DNA from: Schoenoplectus triqueter
Lineage: Eukaryota > Streptophyta > Magnoliopsida > Poales > Cyperaceae
Length of the DNA: 40,269 bases
Direction: 5' to 3'
Assembly: GCA_964058805.1 (NCBI GenBank)
Contig: CAXKVV010000425.1
Coordinates: 1-40,269, forward strand
Under the pieces are notes generated by a model. The model was not told where the DNA came from, made no database searches, and saw nothing but the letters and a program-made list of their open reading frames with translations. Below are positions 31,284 to 40,269 of this stretch, one piece after another. Every line of letters begins with the position of its first letter. The stretch's first letter is position 1. The position numbers and the translations under genes were made by a program.

Positions 31284-32343
31284 GTGGTCGTGAGTGAAAT
31301 GAAGGACATTGTATGTTGTTATTATAAAATCTCGATCGAAAATGAATCATACATATATAAACGTAAAATATGTTTGTCATACACAAGTAGAATTTGCATT
31401 ACTATATATATTTGTATATATAGTATTGCTTCACATTTTGATTGATTAGGTTAAGAATGTATTCTAATTAATCGGTAATTAATATTTGGTGAACATTGTT
31501 ACGGGCCATACACTCACTGGTACTTTGACAGAATAAATCGTGCATCAATCCTCTTCGCATCTATTAGTATCAGGTCAGGAAGCTGTCAGTTTGTGATTGT
31601 TCAGAACCGAATGGTCTTGTTTTAGCTAGAAAATACTTGAAGAATCGAAAGTGACTCGTAATCTCATTACTTAAACCGATTCTTCATTTTAGTTTGTGAT
31701 GTGACTGATTGATTCAGATCTGATACTTACCAATTCTCTGGAGGCATATGTGATTGACGATCGAAATAGACATTCGGGGGTAATGGCTAATAAATTGGCT
31801 ATCAGAGAAGGTGGGAGAAGATAATTGCGATCCGAGCAGAGATGAAGAGAAACAACATCATGAATTGAATCCGAAGGGAAGAAGAGAGGAAGAGAAGAAT
31901 TTAAATTTCTTTAAACAACGGTGAGCGACGGTTAAAATCAGTTACAACTGAGTTGGGTACAAATGGGGGTACAAAAGAACGGGTATAAGTATCTTTTTTT
32001 CAAAAAGATATACATGAAAATAGCATTCCCACAGAAATTATCTTTCACAACGGCATTTCAACATGTACATAGATCTCTAGCAAGATTAATATCCACTAAC
32101 AACAGCCTGTACCACTACCACTCTCCACTCTCACAAAAACTGGTACAAAACTCCATAACTTACCGGTGATAGTTTGCTATCCTTGCACAAGCAAATGGAA
32201 ATTAGTCGCCATTAGCCATTTTAATTCTACAAGAAAATTACCATTTACACATGAAAGTGTTAATCTGAAATTTGACACAATCACACTATGATAATAATAG
32301 ATATCTGCATATACTGAGGTCCTTTTACTACAAAAGATAGACA
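31284..32343. other. Spacer between the promoter-like island and the Mpv17 gene
   Basis: No gene is supported. The right part (about 32040-32343) probably includes the 3' UTR of the - strand Mpv17-family gene. A purine-rich stretch lies at 31800-31910. Confidence 0.45.
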
Positions 32344-34578
32344 TCACCCAAATCTCATGTTTATTGAGTTTTGAGTAACAAACTTTACCTCTTTTACAAT
32401 AACTTCTTTGTGGGCTCTGAATGACAGTATCACATTCCATGCAAGTGCAACAAAGTTAGCCGCAAGTACCTGGCAATAAAGGTAACCGGGTAAGTGCATG
32501 GTTTTAAGATATAATGGGGGAAACAATTGAGTAACAGAACTGAAGCCATGACCAGCACCTGATAAGATCGGTATGGTAAATATGAACTTTATGAATCATA
32601 AAATATTGAAGAACTCAAGTATACCTAATTGCTTAAATCGAAAAAGGAAAAAAAATAAAACGAGAAGACAGATATCCTAAGACTAATTAATTGTACCCTC
32701 TGATATCACCAACAATCAATTTCATTTTGATCATATTTATTTATGATCAAATTAAAAGGAAGGTACCTGAAATTTCTGTGGGACAAAATAGAAGTTAAGA
32801 AACTGAAAGGGGAGCCACAACTGCCAATTTGCAATCACTGATGAAAACCACTCCTGGAATAATATGCAATTAGAATCCAATAAATTAAAAACAGAGAGCT
32901 ATTCCTTTTCACCATATAAGTGGATCAACATCCTAGATGTAAATTAAAGAAGTCACCTGTTTAAGCTTTGGCATGACATGAGAAGGCTTCCCTTCTAAGG
33001 TAACAAGTAAAGCCATGAAAACTCCTATGAAAGCAGGTGAGAACAAGAACTGCACCCAATAAAAATGGAGTCAAATTGCAAGCCTACAGCATACAAACAC
33101 ATTTTAACGAGAACAGATCGCAAATTCATACCTGATCAAGACAAAGACGAGCAACTACACCAAATGCACCTTTTATTGTAACTAACTTACTCAAAGATAA
33201 ATACCTGAAAATGAAGTTTAACGTGAGATAGAAATACAACATAGGACAAAGACAAAAGCTGGAGGCAAATTCTGGAGTTGTCATCCTTAATAAAACTACC
33301 AGAAATGAAATGGATATATTGCTTTAAACAATCACATGCACATGATAGGATGCAGATATACACAGAAATAGAACAAACAAGAAAGAAGTATAATAATTTA
33401 CCAAACATGTAGTGTCGGGCCAACAAGTACAAGTCCCAAGAAAGTAAACACAAACATACGCCTCAAATCTAGCTTTCCCACTTTCTCAATCACAAGCTGC
33501 CCAAATCCACAACATATGATAAAGTTAATAACCTTCTTTGCAACCATTTAGATGAACAGCTAAAAACAAACAATGACTAAATTTATCATTGTATTTTTTG
33601 AAAGGAATATTCTTATAAGATTTGTGCTTCTTAACTGAAATGTCACAACCTAAATTGGCACACAGGTCAATTGTATTTGTAGTCAATCACAAGTCCAGAG
33701 GAATTTCAGCTCACATGATAATCGTGCCAAGAAACATCGACTTAAAAAATTTGCAATACTATTTAACTAGAAGAACTGGAACTGCAATTGGACTATGAAC
33801 TATCAGTCTATCATACACTCGACTTCCCGTCATATCTGGCAAAATCTACCCACTTCAGGTATTTCAGCTTAACACAAATACCCAGTTGATAGTAGAAAAA
33901 AAGGGCACCTGGCATATTAGGTCTCCGATTAGGGTTAGAATGGCAGATGTTATGGCTTTGGTAATAATTGGATATTTATCAAGAGCAGCTAGGTACCTGT
34001 AAAAATATACATCATCAATTTATCACATCCGTAAGTAGCTTTTACAAAATTGCAGTAAAATGAAACGTGAAAACTATGTAAAAAAAAATAGAAGGAAATG
34101 AACTTGTTGCACATTTGTCGACGATATTTTAAATGTTCAAAGCTTTCAATTCGAACTTCAAAAACATGATAGGCTTAAATAGGGGTATGATAAACAGAAA
34201 TATATAACAGTACCAGGAGAAAAACGATTCATCGTTCCCGCTCTCTTCATCTCCACCTCCACCTCCACCTCCACCGGCTCCGCCGGCGCCGCCAGCTCCG
34301 CCGCTTCCACCTCCAGAAGCATCATCAGACAGTGCTCGAAACCGCAAGAGATTAAAGTTTCTAAGACCCCTTTTATCGGATCCAGAGCTCAGATGGGCGT
34401 TGGGAGAGGTAAAGCGCGAAAGCGAAGGAGGTGGAAGTTGCATTCCAGCAAGGGATTGTCTGACTCTGACTGGAGAAGGTTGAAAAGCGAACGAACTTGT
34501 GGAAATTTGAATCGGCTTCGGAGGAAGCCGGAAAGACGCCATTGTTGTGAGAGGTAGATTGCGGAGGATTGACGCCAT
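32344..34578 (-). CDS. Mpv17/PMP22-family membrane protein, seven exons
   Basis: Reading the - strand, seven exons join in frame with GT-AG introns: 34214-34578, 33909-33996, 33402-33496, 33132-33204, 32957-33049, 32767-32853 and 32344-32469. They total 927 nt and encode 308 residues. Residues 1-80 are Ser/Pro/Arg-rich with few acidic residues, like a plastid transit peptide. Residues 89-109 are almost all Gly/Ala. The Mpv17 domain spans about 121-300: WYLAALDKYPIITKAITSAI, GDLICQ (146-151), GPTLHVWYLSL, EGKPS and the family signature NWQLWLPFQFLNFYFVP near 247-263. Mpv17/PMP22 proteins are four-helix membrane channels of mitochondria, peroxisomes or plastid envelopes. The Gly-rich linker and transit peptide recall Arabidopsis At5g19750, a plastid member, from memory. 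After the usual AHKE end the frame continues 16 residues further to the stop, which could instead be a late splice donor (GAG/GTAAAG). Confidence 0.9.
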
Positions 34579-34740
34579 TGAAGTTCACAGCAATGCGCGA
34601 GGCTTTGGTAGGGTTTTGGTCGGGTTTAGATGGAAAAAAGGGTCGCATGATATCGGGGGTAATAAACGAAACGGATAACATCTCATTAACATCAATTTCG
34701 TCCCCCATTTGACCGGTGCTATCTATAATCTATCACCTTT
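34579..34740 (-). promoter_or_regulatory. Leader/promoter region of the Mpv17-family gene
   Basis: Immediately upstream of the start. It contains an upstream ATG at 34706-34708 that opens a different frame running past the main start. Whether this is transcribed depends on the unknown start site. No strong TATA box is visible on the - strand. Confidence 0.3.
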
Positions 34741-36095
34741 CAAAGATTCTATATTTCGATCCCATAATTTGACTTAGACGTAGGAATCATCCTTAAGAAT
34801 TTTCCGAGGTCAAATTTAACAGATCTTCGAAAGCACCGGATAAAAGTCGGATTTAATAAGAATTTTTACAGGATATATTCAAAAGGTTTAATTTTTAAAG
34901 GATAAATTTGACTCTTGAGATGTTCGATTTTTATTGAGTTTTTTGAACTTTAAGGATCAGATAAAGATAGAGTAAGAATCGGATAAAGGACGCAGAGTTA
35001 TATATATATTTTTTGCTGATTAAATATTTTTTAATATTAATTTATATTTACATAATAGTATTAAATTATATTTTATGTTTTGATATTTTATTTTAAATTT
35101 TTTGAATTTATTAAGTGCAATTAATATACAATACAAAATATTAAAGAAAGAGCTTGGAAATGGACGGATGAGGGTTGAGTTTAATATCGGTTGGGTTAGA
35201 AGTGCTTGCTTTTAAAGATTGAACTTCACCCTTATTATTAGAAAGGGTCAGGTCGAACTTATAAGGGCAGGGTTAGTGTCGGGTTTTTTGAAGGATCAGT
35301 CGGGCCAGGTTCAAGGGTCGAGCTCTTATGAGCTATATCTACTTAGACATGAGCGATAGACGGATTATTATTCTTTATAAAAATTTAAATTTAATTCGAT
35401 TATATTGCATTAAAAAAATAGTTAATTCATCTGTAATTTAATTTAACCTATATAGTTTTTTACATATGAATTTTTATGGGTTATACGAGTTGATATTTTA
35501 ACTAAATAATATATTATATTTTTTTAATATTAAAGAATATATATCATTAATGATATCATAACTCAAAGATGAAAAAAATAAAAAATATAAAAAATAATGA
35601 TAATTTCATATTAGTTATGAATAATGGATTAAAAAATTAAATATTTTTCATATTTTATAAAAAGATAAATATAAAAATAATTAATATTATAAAAAAGTGA
35701 TATATATAACATCTAAAAATAAAAATATAACAAAAATTACATTGTAATAATTACAATATAATGTAGAATTTTAACTCTTAAATGATTATTTATTGATTAC
35801 TAATAAATTATATATATAATATTTAAGAAATATATATGATATATAATTATACAGCCCGGGTCCGAGTTAGACGAGTTTCTAAAAGTAAACTCATAATCCA
35901 ATCCAATAAATTAGGTTAGTCAAAATCATAATCTATATTCAATTCGATAACTTCTTAACCCGGTAAAAAACAAATTGAATCGGATGAGTAAAATGGATTA
36001 AATAGATTAACAGATTTCTTGTATACCCCCAATTTGTCCGGCGGCTTAGCCTTTCATTGTCACTTTCAGAAATAACGCTTGTCAAATATAAACGA
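34741..36095. other. AT-rich region with transposon-like debris, no gene
   Basis: Scattered GGGTCAGGTCG, GGGCCAGGTTC and CCCGGGTCCGA words resemble the hAT-MITE group elsewhere in the window, but no end pairs or target duplications could be fixed. About 35400-35850 is extremely AT-rich. Confidence 0.4.
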
Positions 36096-36104
36096 GGAGC
36101 TAAT

Positions 36105-36263
36105 GGGGAGGGAGTAGGTCCAAAGCCCATCAGACCTATCTCGGTTCAATCATAGTTTTAATCCGTACGATCAAACAATGTACGAATCTTAAAAATATTT
36201 AACGGTGGATGAGGTCATCGAACCAAAAATGGATCTGATGGACTTTGAACCTACTCCAGCCTC
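36105..36263. mobile_element. Mutator-like MITE with perfect 9-bp target duplication
   Basis: A 159-bp unit whose ends form an imperfect inverted repeat of at least 29 bases. The left end is GGGGAGGGAGTAGGTCCAAA and the right end, reversed, GAGGCTGGAGTAGGTTCAAA, both continuing into GCCCATCAG or GTCCATCAG. It is flanked by the perfect 9-bp repeat GGAGCTAAT (36096-36104 and 36264-36272). A 9-bp duplication with long inverted ends is characteristic of Mutator-like elements. It has no coding capacity and would fold into a hairpin if transcribed. Confidence 0.82.
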
Positions 36264-36272
36264 GGAGCTAAT

Positions 36273-36762
36273 ACCTCTCCTTTGACCAGCAAATATAATT
36301 GATTTTTATGCTCCATATCGCAATTTTGAATTTTAATTTGGACATATGCTTAATACTTATATCCCATTATTTTTGCTTAATAAGATACGTATTATAAATA
36401 TAATTTTAGCAATGTCTATTAGAAATATGCTCAACATGCAGCCAAAAAATTGGACTAAATGAGAAACCATTTTTAACGATTATATTTATTTCTTTTCCAT
36501 ACTACTGTGATCGTGACTTACGTAAACTTTATATTTACAAATTTTACATATTTCTTTTTGCAAAATCCTATTATGTATCTTGCATGAATTTGGGTCTATC
36601 TTTAAATCAAGCTGAGAAACGCCAAATTCGAAAAAACTAATCATTTACAGCGCATTTTAATAAAGTTGCATGTTCTTTTAATCAATTTCTGTCTTAAATA
36701 TTGCAAATTATCTTAACTCTTTATATCTCAAACACACATACAAACAAACATATGTATGTATG
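36273..36762. other. AT-rich spacer, no gene
   Basis: No gene or repeat recognised before the LTR of the second copia element. Confidence 0.5.
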
Positions 36763-37072
36763 TGATAACATGGGCGGAACACAAAATAATCGATAAAAGT
36801 GCCTCAAATTAAGGAAATAGAGTGTTTGTATTAAGAGAATTTTTATTTTTTTTTACTGTATGAAGATGTAGATGTAGAAACATCACAAAATCATTAACTG
36901 GACAACTCAAGTGTAGTAAGCAATGGAGAGAGTGGAGGATGCAGTTAGTTAGGAAGTTGACTGTATACTGAGATGTAATTATAACGATACAATGTAACAC
37001 TATGTATAAAAAAGAGATATAATAATTGTAAGTTGAGAATGATGAATAATAAAAATTCATTTGTGATTATCA
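36763..37072 (+). repeat. Candidate 5' LTR of the second copia element
   Basis: It starts TGATAACATG and ends TGATTATCA, so TGATAA and TTATCA form a 6-base terminal inverted repeat. TATAAAAAAG at 37005-37014 is a plausible TATA box. The 310-bp length is ordinary for this lineage. The partner LTR is not in the window, so the borders are inferred from the terminal words and the PBS position. Confidence 0.5.
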
Positions 37073-37082
37073 AAATCTTATA

Positions 37083-37094
37083 TGGTATCATAGC
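37083..37094 (+). other. Primer binding site of the second copia element
   Basis: TGGTATCATAGC differs at one base from the usual TGGTATCAGAGC complementary to initiator tRNA-Met. It lies 10 bases after the proposed LTR end. Confidence 0.75.
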
Positions 37095-37144
37095 AGCAAA
37101 AGAGTTCACACTCAATTATTTCTTTCTGATTCTCAACTTCGCAA

Positions 37145-40100
37145 ATGGCTGAATCAAATCTCACTCATCTTCGAGCAGATCAACCGATCCAATTCTCACA
37201 TCAAATTAACACCACACTTTCCGTTGACAATTATTTCCTCTGGAAGTCGTAAATCATTCTAGTTCTTCGAGGTCATGGGTTAATCTCTTCCATTGATGAA
37301 ACAAGTCTGATACCAGTTGCTACTATCACTCCATCAAATGGGACAGCTCAAGTCAATCCTGCATTTAATCGCTGGCAGAAGCAAGATCAACTCCTTTTAG
37401 CCTGGTTATTCAATTCTCTCTCTTAGCCAATTCTTGCACAAGTTCTCAACTGTGAAACCACATCTCAACTCTGGCAACGTCTTTCTCAGATCTATAATTC
37501 TCAATCCCTTGTCAAGATTCTTGAACTCAAGTTGAAAATTCAAACTATCAAGAAGGGTGGTGACACGTGTGCACAGTATATTCAAAAATTTCAAGTCATT
37601 GTTGATCAATTGAGGAGTGCTGGATCTGATGTGTCTGAGCAAGACCTCATCTTGTTCACTCTTCAAGGTTCTGATTTTGACTATGAAATCTTTATCACAA
37701 CCATATCTATGAGATCTGGCTCGCTCACATTACCTGAACTTCACAGCTTGTTGCTATCTCGTGAATCTTAAGTGCTGAGTAATCATCAATTGTCATCTAT
37801 ATCTCATAACATACACCTTACCACACAGCCTAATTCAGGCTCTAGCAATAATATGCTTACCAGTACACCTCCAGATGATCAAATCTTGGTGACTCGACAC
37901 ATTCCACTGCCTGGTCACTATCAAGGGAGATTCTATTCTCACTCTCATAAAAGACCACTACTAGAGGACGTGTAGAGGGATAAATTTTATGCATCCTAAA
38001 GAAGATGTTCAATGTCAAATCTATCAAAAATGGGGATACACAGCTCTCAAGTGTTATCATAGATTTGACCTCTTACACTGGTACTCTTTCAAATTAATCT
38101 CATCAAGCCCTAATTGCTGAGCCTACAACATCATCTCCTTCTCAAAACTGGTTTTTGCATTTTGGTGCCACAACACATGTGACACCTGATGTCAACTGTA
38201 TCAGTGCCCATCAACCTTATACTAGTTCTGCCAAGGTGTTCATTTGTAATGGCTCAAGTTTGTACATTTTACACACTGGTATTTCATCAATTAGTACATC
38301 TAGTGGTTCTTTACTACTTAAGAATGTGTTGTGTGTGTCTTATTTAACTAAAAATTTACTGAGTGCTTCTCAATTAACTAAAAACAATCATGTCACCATG
38401 TCACGGTTGAATTCATATTCAATTTTTACTTTGTGAAGGATCTACACACTCAGATAGTGATTCTGCATGGCACATTGTGTAATGAGCTTTATAAAATTAT
38501 TCCCTACTATACACCTCATCAAGTGATGTAACTCATCTCTTTCGCTGATACATGGCACTCTAAACTTGCACACTACTATCAACCTATCATAACTACTATG
38601 AGCAAACAAAAACATATTTCTATCTCTAAGTCAGATATTTATTTTTGTGGCAATTGTAATAAAGCTAAAGCTCACAAACTACCCTTCACTGCTTCTTCTA
38701 CAATAGCTACTCATCCTCTTCAAATCATTCATACTGATTTGTGGGGTCCCTCACCTGTTCTATCTCAGTTGGGCAATAGATATTATGTGTTGTTCACTGA
38801 TGAATATTCTAGATTTAGCTGGATTTATTTCTGTGCTTGTAAGTCTAACGTGGTTAAATTGTTTGCTCAATTTAAACAGAAAGTTGAAACTCTTTTATTT
38901 CACAAAATTTATGTTGTTCAATGTGATGGTGGAACTGAATACAAACCACTACTGACTCAATTTCTTGCGATCACCTTTCATCTATCATGTCCCTATACCC
39001 CTGAACAAAATGGTTTGATTGAAAGAAAACATAGGCATGTGGTTGAATTAAACTTGGCCTCTATGTATCATGCATCAATTCCATTGGAGCATTGGAACAC
39101 AGCATTTGAGAACACACTCTTTGTAATCAATAGACTTCCAACTGTTTCAAACTACAAGGTTTCACCTTTTGAAAAGCTATTTCATCAAATTCCTAAGTAC
39201 CAACATCTTCATATAATTGGTTGTGAGTGTTTTTCATTATTAAGACCGTATAATCAACACAAACTGCAACCAAAATTAGAATCATGTGTTTTTATGGGCT
39301 AATCAGTATTGCACAAGGGTTATAAGTGTCTACATATACCCACCCAGAGGCTTTATATTCCTAGACATGTGAGATTCAATGAGCAGAATTTTTCTTTTAC
39401 CCAAATTACCCCTAAGTCTGCTAACTCATCACTTGTACATGTGCCAACACCCCTCACCATTATATCACCAGCTCCAATTCAACCTCAAACATCACATATT
39501 GACACCTCACATGTTACATCTCCTCCCTCACCTCAACCACCTCATGTTACCTTACACTTTATGATAACAAGGAGTCACACAAGAAGCCTCAAACCTAAAT
39601 AATTTTCTCAACATCACTTATATACAATCACTAAATACTCACTTCCATCCACTGATCTTGAGCCTGAACCAACCTGTTATACCAAAGCTGTCAAATTATC
39701 TCAATGACGCCAATCAATGGTCTCTGAACTAGATGCTCTTGCTAAGAATGATACATGGCAGCTAGTAGATCCTCCCTTAGATGGTAATATAGTTGGATGT
39801 AACTGGTTGTTCATGATAAAAATGAAGGCTGATGCTGTAGAGAGATTTAAAGTTAGGCTTGTTGCCAAGGGTTATACTCCAAATGAAGGACTTGACTACT
39901 TTGAAACATTTAGCTCAATTGTCAAACCAACAACTATTAGAATTGTACTAATCATTGGTCACAAAGCTAGCATATTCATCAATTAGATATAAACAATGTC
40001 TTCTTACATGAAGAGTTAGAGGAGACTATATTCATGCAGCAACCACCTGGATTTGTGGATAAGTTGTACCCTCACAAGGCTTGTCTGCTGAAAAAGGCAC

Positions 40101-40269
40101 TATATGGCCTTAAACAAGTACCTAGAGCATGGTATCATAAACTCAATATATTTTTACATGATTAGAAATTCAGTTGCTCTCAATCTGATAACTCACTCTC
40201 CATCTTCAAACACAACACAACACAATTATGATTTATTTTTTGGTGTATGTGGATGACATTATACTCACA
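37145..40269 (+). pseudogene. Broken copia gag-pol (Ale/Retrofit-like), 3' part missing
   Basis: Gag starts at ATG 37145 (MAESNLTHLRADQPIQFSHQ). In-frame stops fall at 37250-37252, 37424-37426 and 37769-37771, and a frame change precedes the zinc knuckle. The knuckle at 38013-38054 reads CQIYQKWGYTALKC, so one Cys and the His of CCHC are lost. The protease motif at 38158-38169 reads HFGA where DSGA is needed, removing the catalytic Asp. Integrase is the best-kept part, with its HHCC residues from W 38553, then HTDLWGP, DGGTEY and EQNGLIERKHR, until a stop at 39300-39302 inside the CVFMGYS-like motif. RT begins after a TGA in place of a conserved Trp codon near 39703-39705 and changes frame near 39950. 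Further stops lie near 40164 and 40228. YVDD codons are at 40246-40257. It cannot encode a working polyprotein. Confidence 0.88.

Larger units (their letters stand above)
36763..40269 (+). mobile_element. Degenerate Ty1-copia element, truncated by the window end
   Basis: A + strand copia copy, probably of the Ale/Retrofit lineage from its gag start and its integrase and RT motifs. It has a candidate 5' LTR, a PBS, a broken gag-pol, and runs off the right edge within RT. Its 3' LTR and right target duplication lie outside the window, so its age cannot be dated from the LTRs. Many inactivating lesions show that it is older than the element at 5729. Confidence 0.88.

Noticed and set aside
34373..34708. 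A 111-residue frame as a separate gene
   Set aside because: It overlaps exon 1 of the Mpv17-family gene in another frame. It is treated only as a possible upstream reading frame.

Overview
The window is nuclear DNA from a flowering plant, most likely a eudicot. It is AT-rich. Its genes are a spliced organellar membrane-protein gene with GT-AG introns and two intronless plant-specific NDR1/HIN1-like genes, and most of the rest is plant transposon families: Ty1-copia, hAT, PIF/Harbinger, Mutator-like and Helitron. The sequence does not identify the species.

Three host genes look real. Two paralogous LEA_2/NDR1-HIN1-like (NHL) membrane proteins lie on the + strand (4334-5170 and 29184-30032), about 24 kb apart. 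A seven-exon Mpv17/PMP22-family gene lies on the - strand (32344-34578). It was rebuilt here exon by exon and gives a 308-residue protein with a plastid-like N-terminus and a glycine-rich linker. A fourth trace at 23296-23394 is one exon resembling the DUF212 (acid phosphatase/haloperoxidase-related) family. It has lost the rest of its gene and sits among transposon-like ends.

The rest is mobile DNA. 5729-12726 is a complete, very young Ty1-copia element on the - strand: 400-bp LTRs differing at one base, a 5-bp target duplication, PBS, PPT and an uninterrupted 1344-residue gag-pol. From 36763 to the right edge is an older copia copy on the + strand with many nonsense and frameshift lesions, cut off by the window end just after the YVDD codons. 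Between them lie non-autonomous DNA transposons whose ends and target duplications can be read directly: two Harbinger-like elements filled with AT triplet repeats (2631-3570 and 16359-17482, opposite orientations), a three-element nest (16344-18457), a two-element hAT nest (14786-15792), several small hAT MITEs, one Mutator-like MITE (36105-36263) and two mini-Helitrons (13143-13452, 21912-22123).

The host genes show no sign of forming a pathway or cluster beyond the NHL paralogy. I found no convincing new multi-gene system. The most unusual items are the readable nested insertions, the stranded gene exon, and a tRNA-like Pol III promoter inside the leader of the young copia element.
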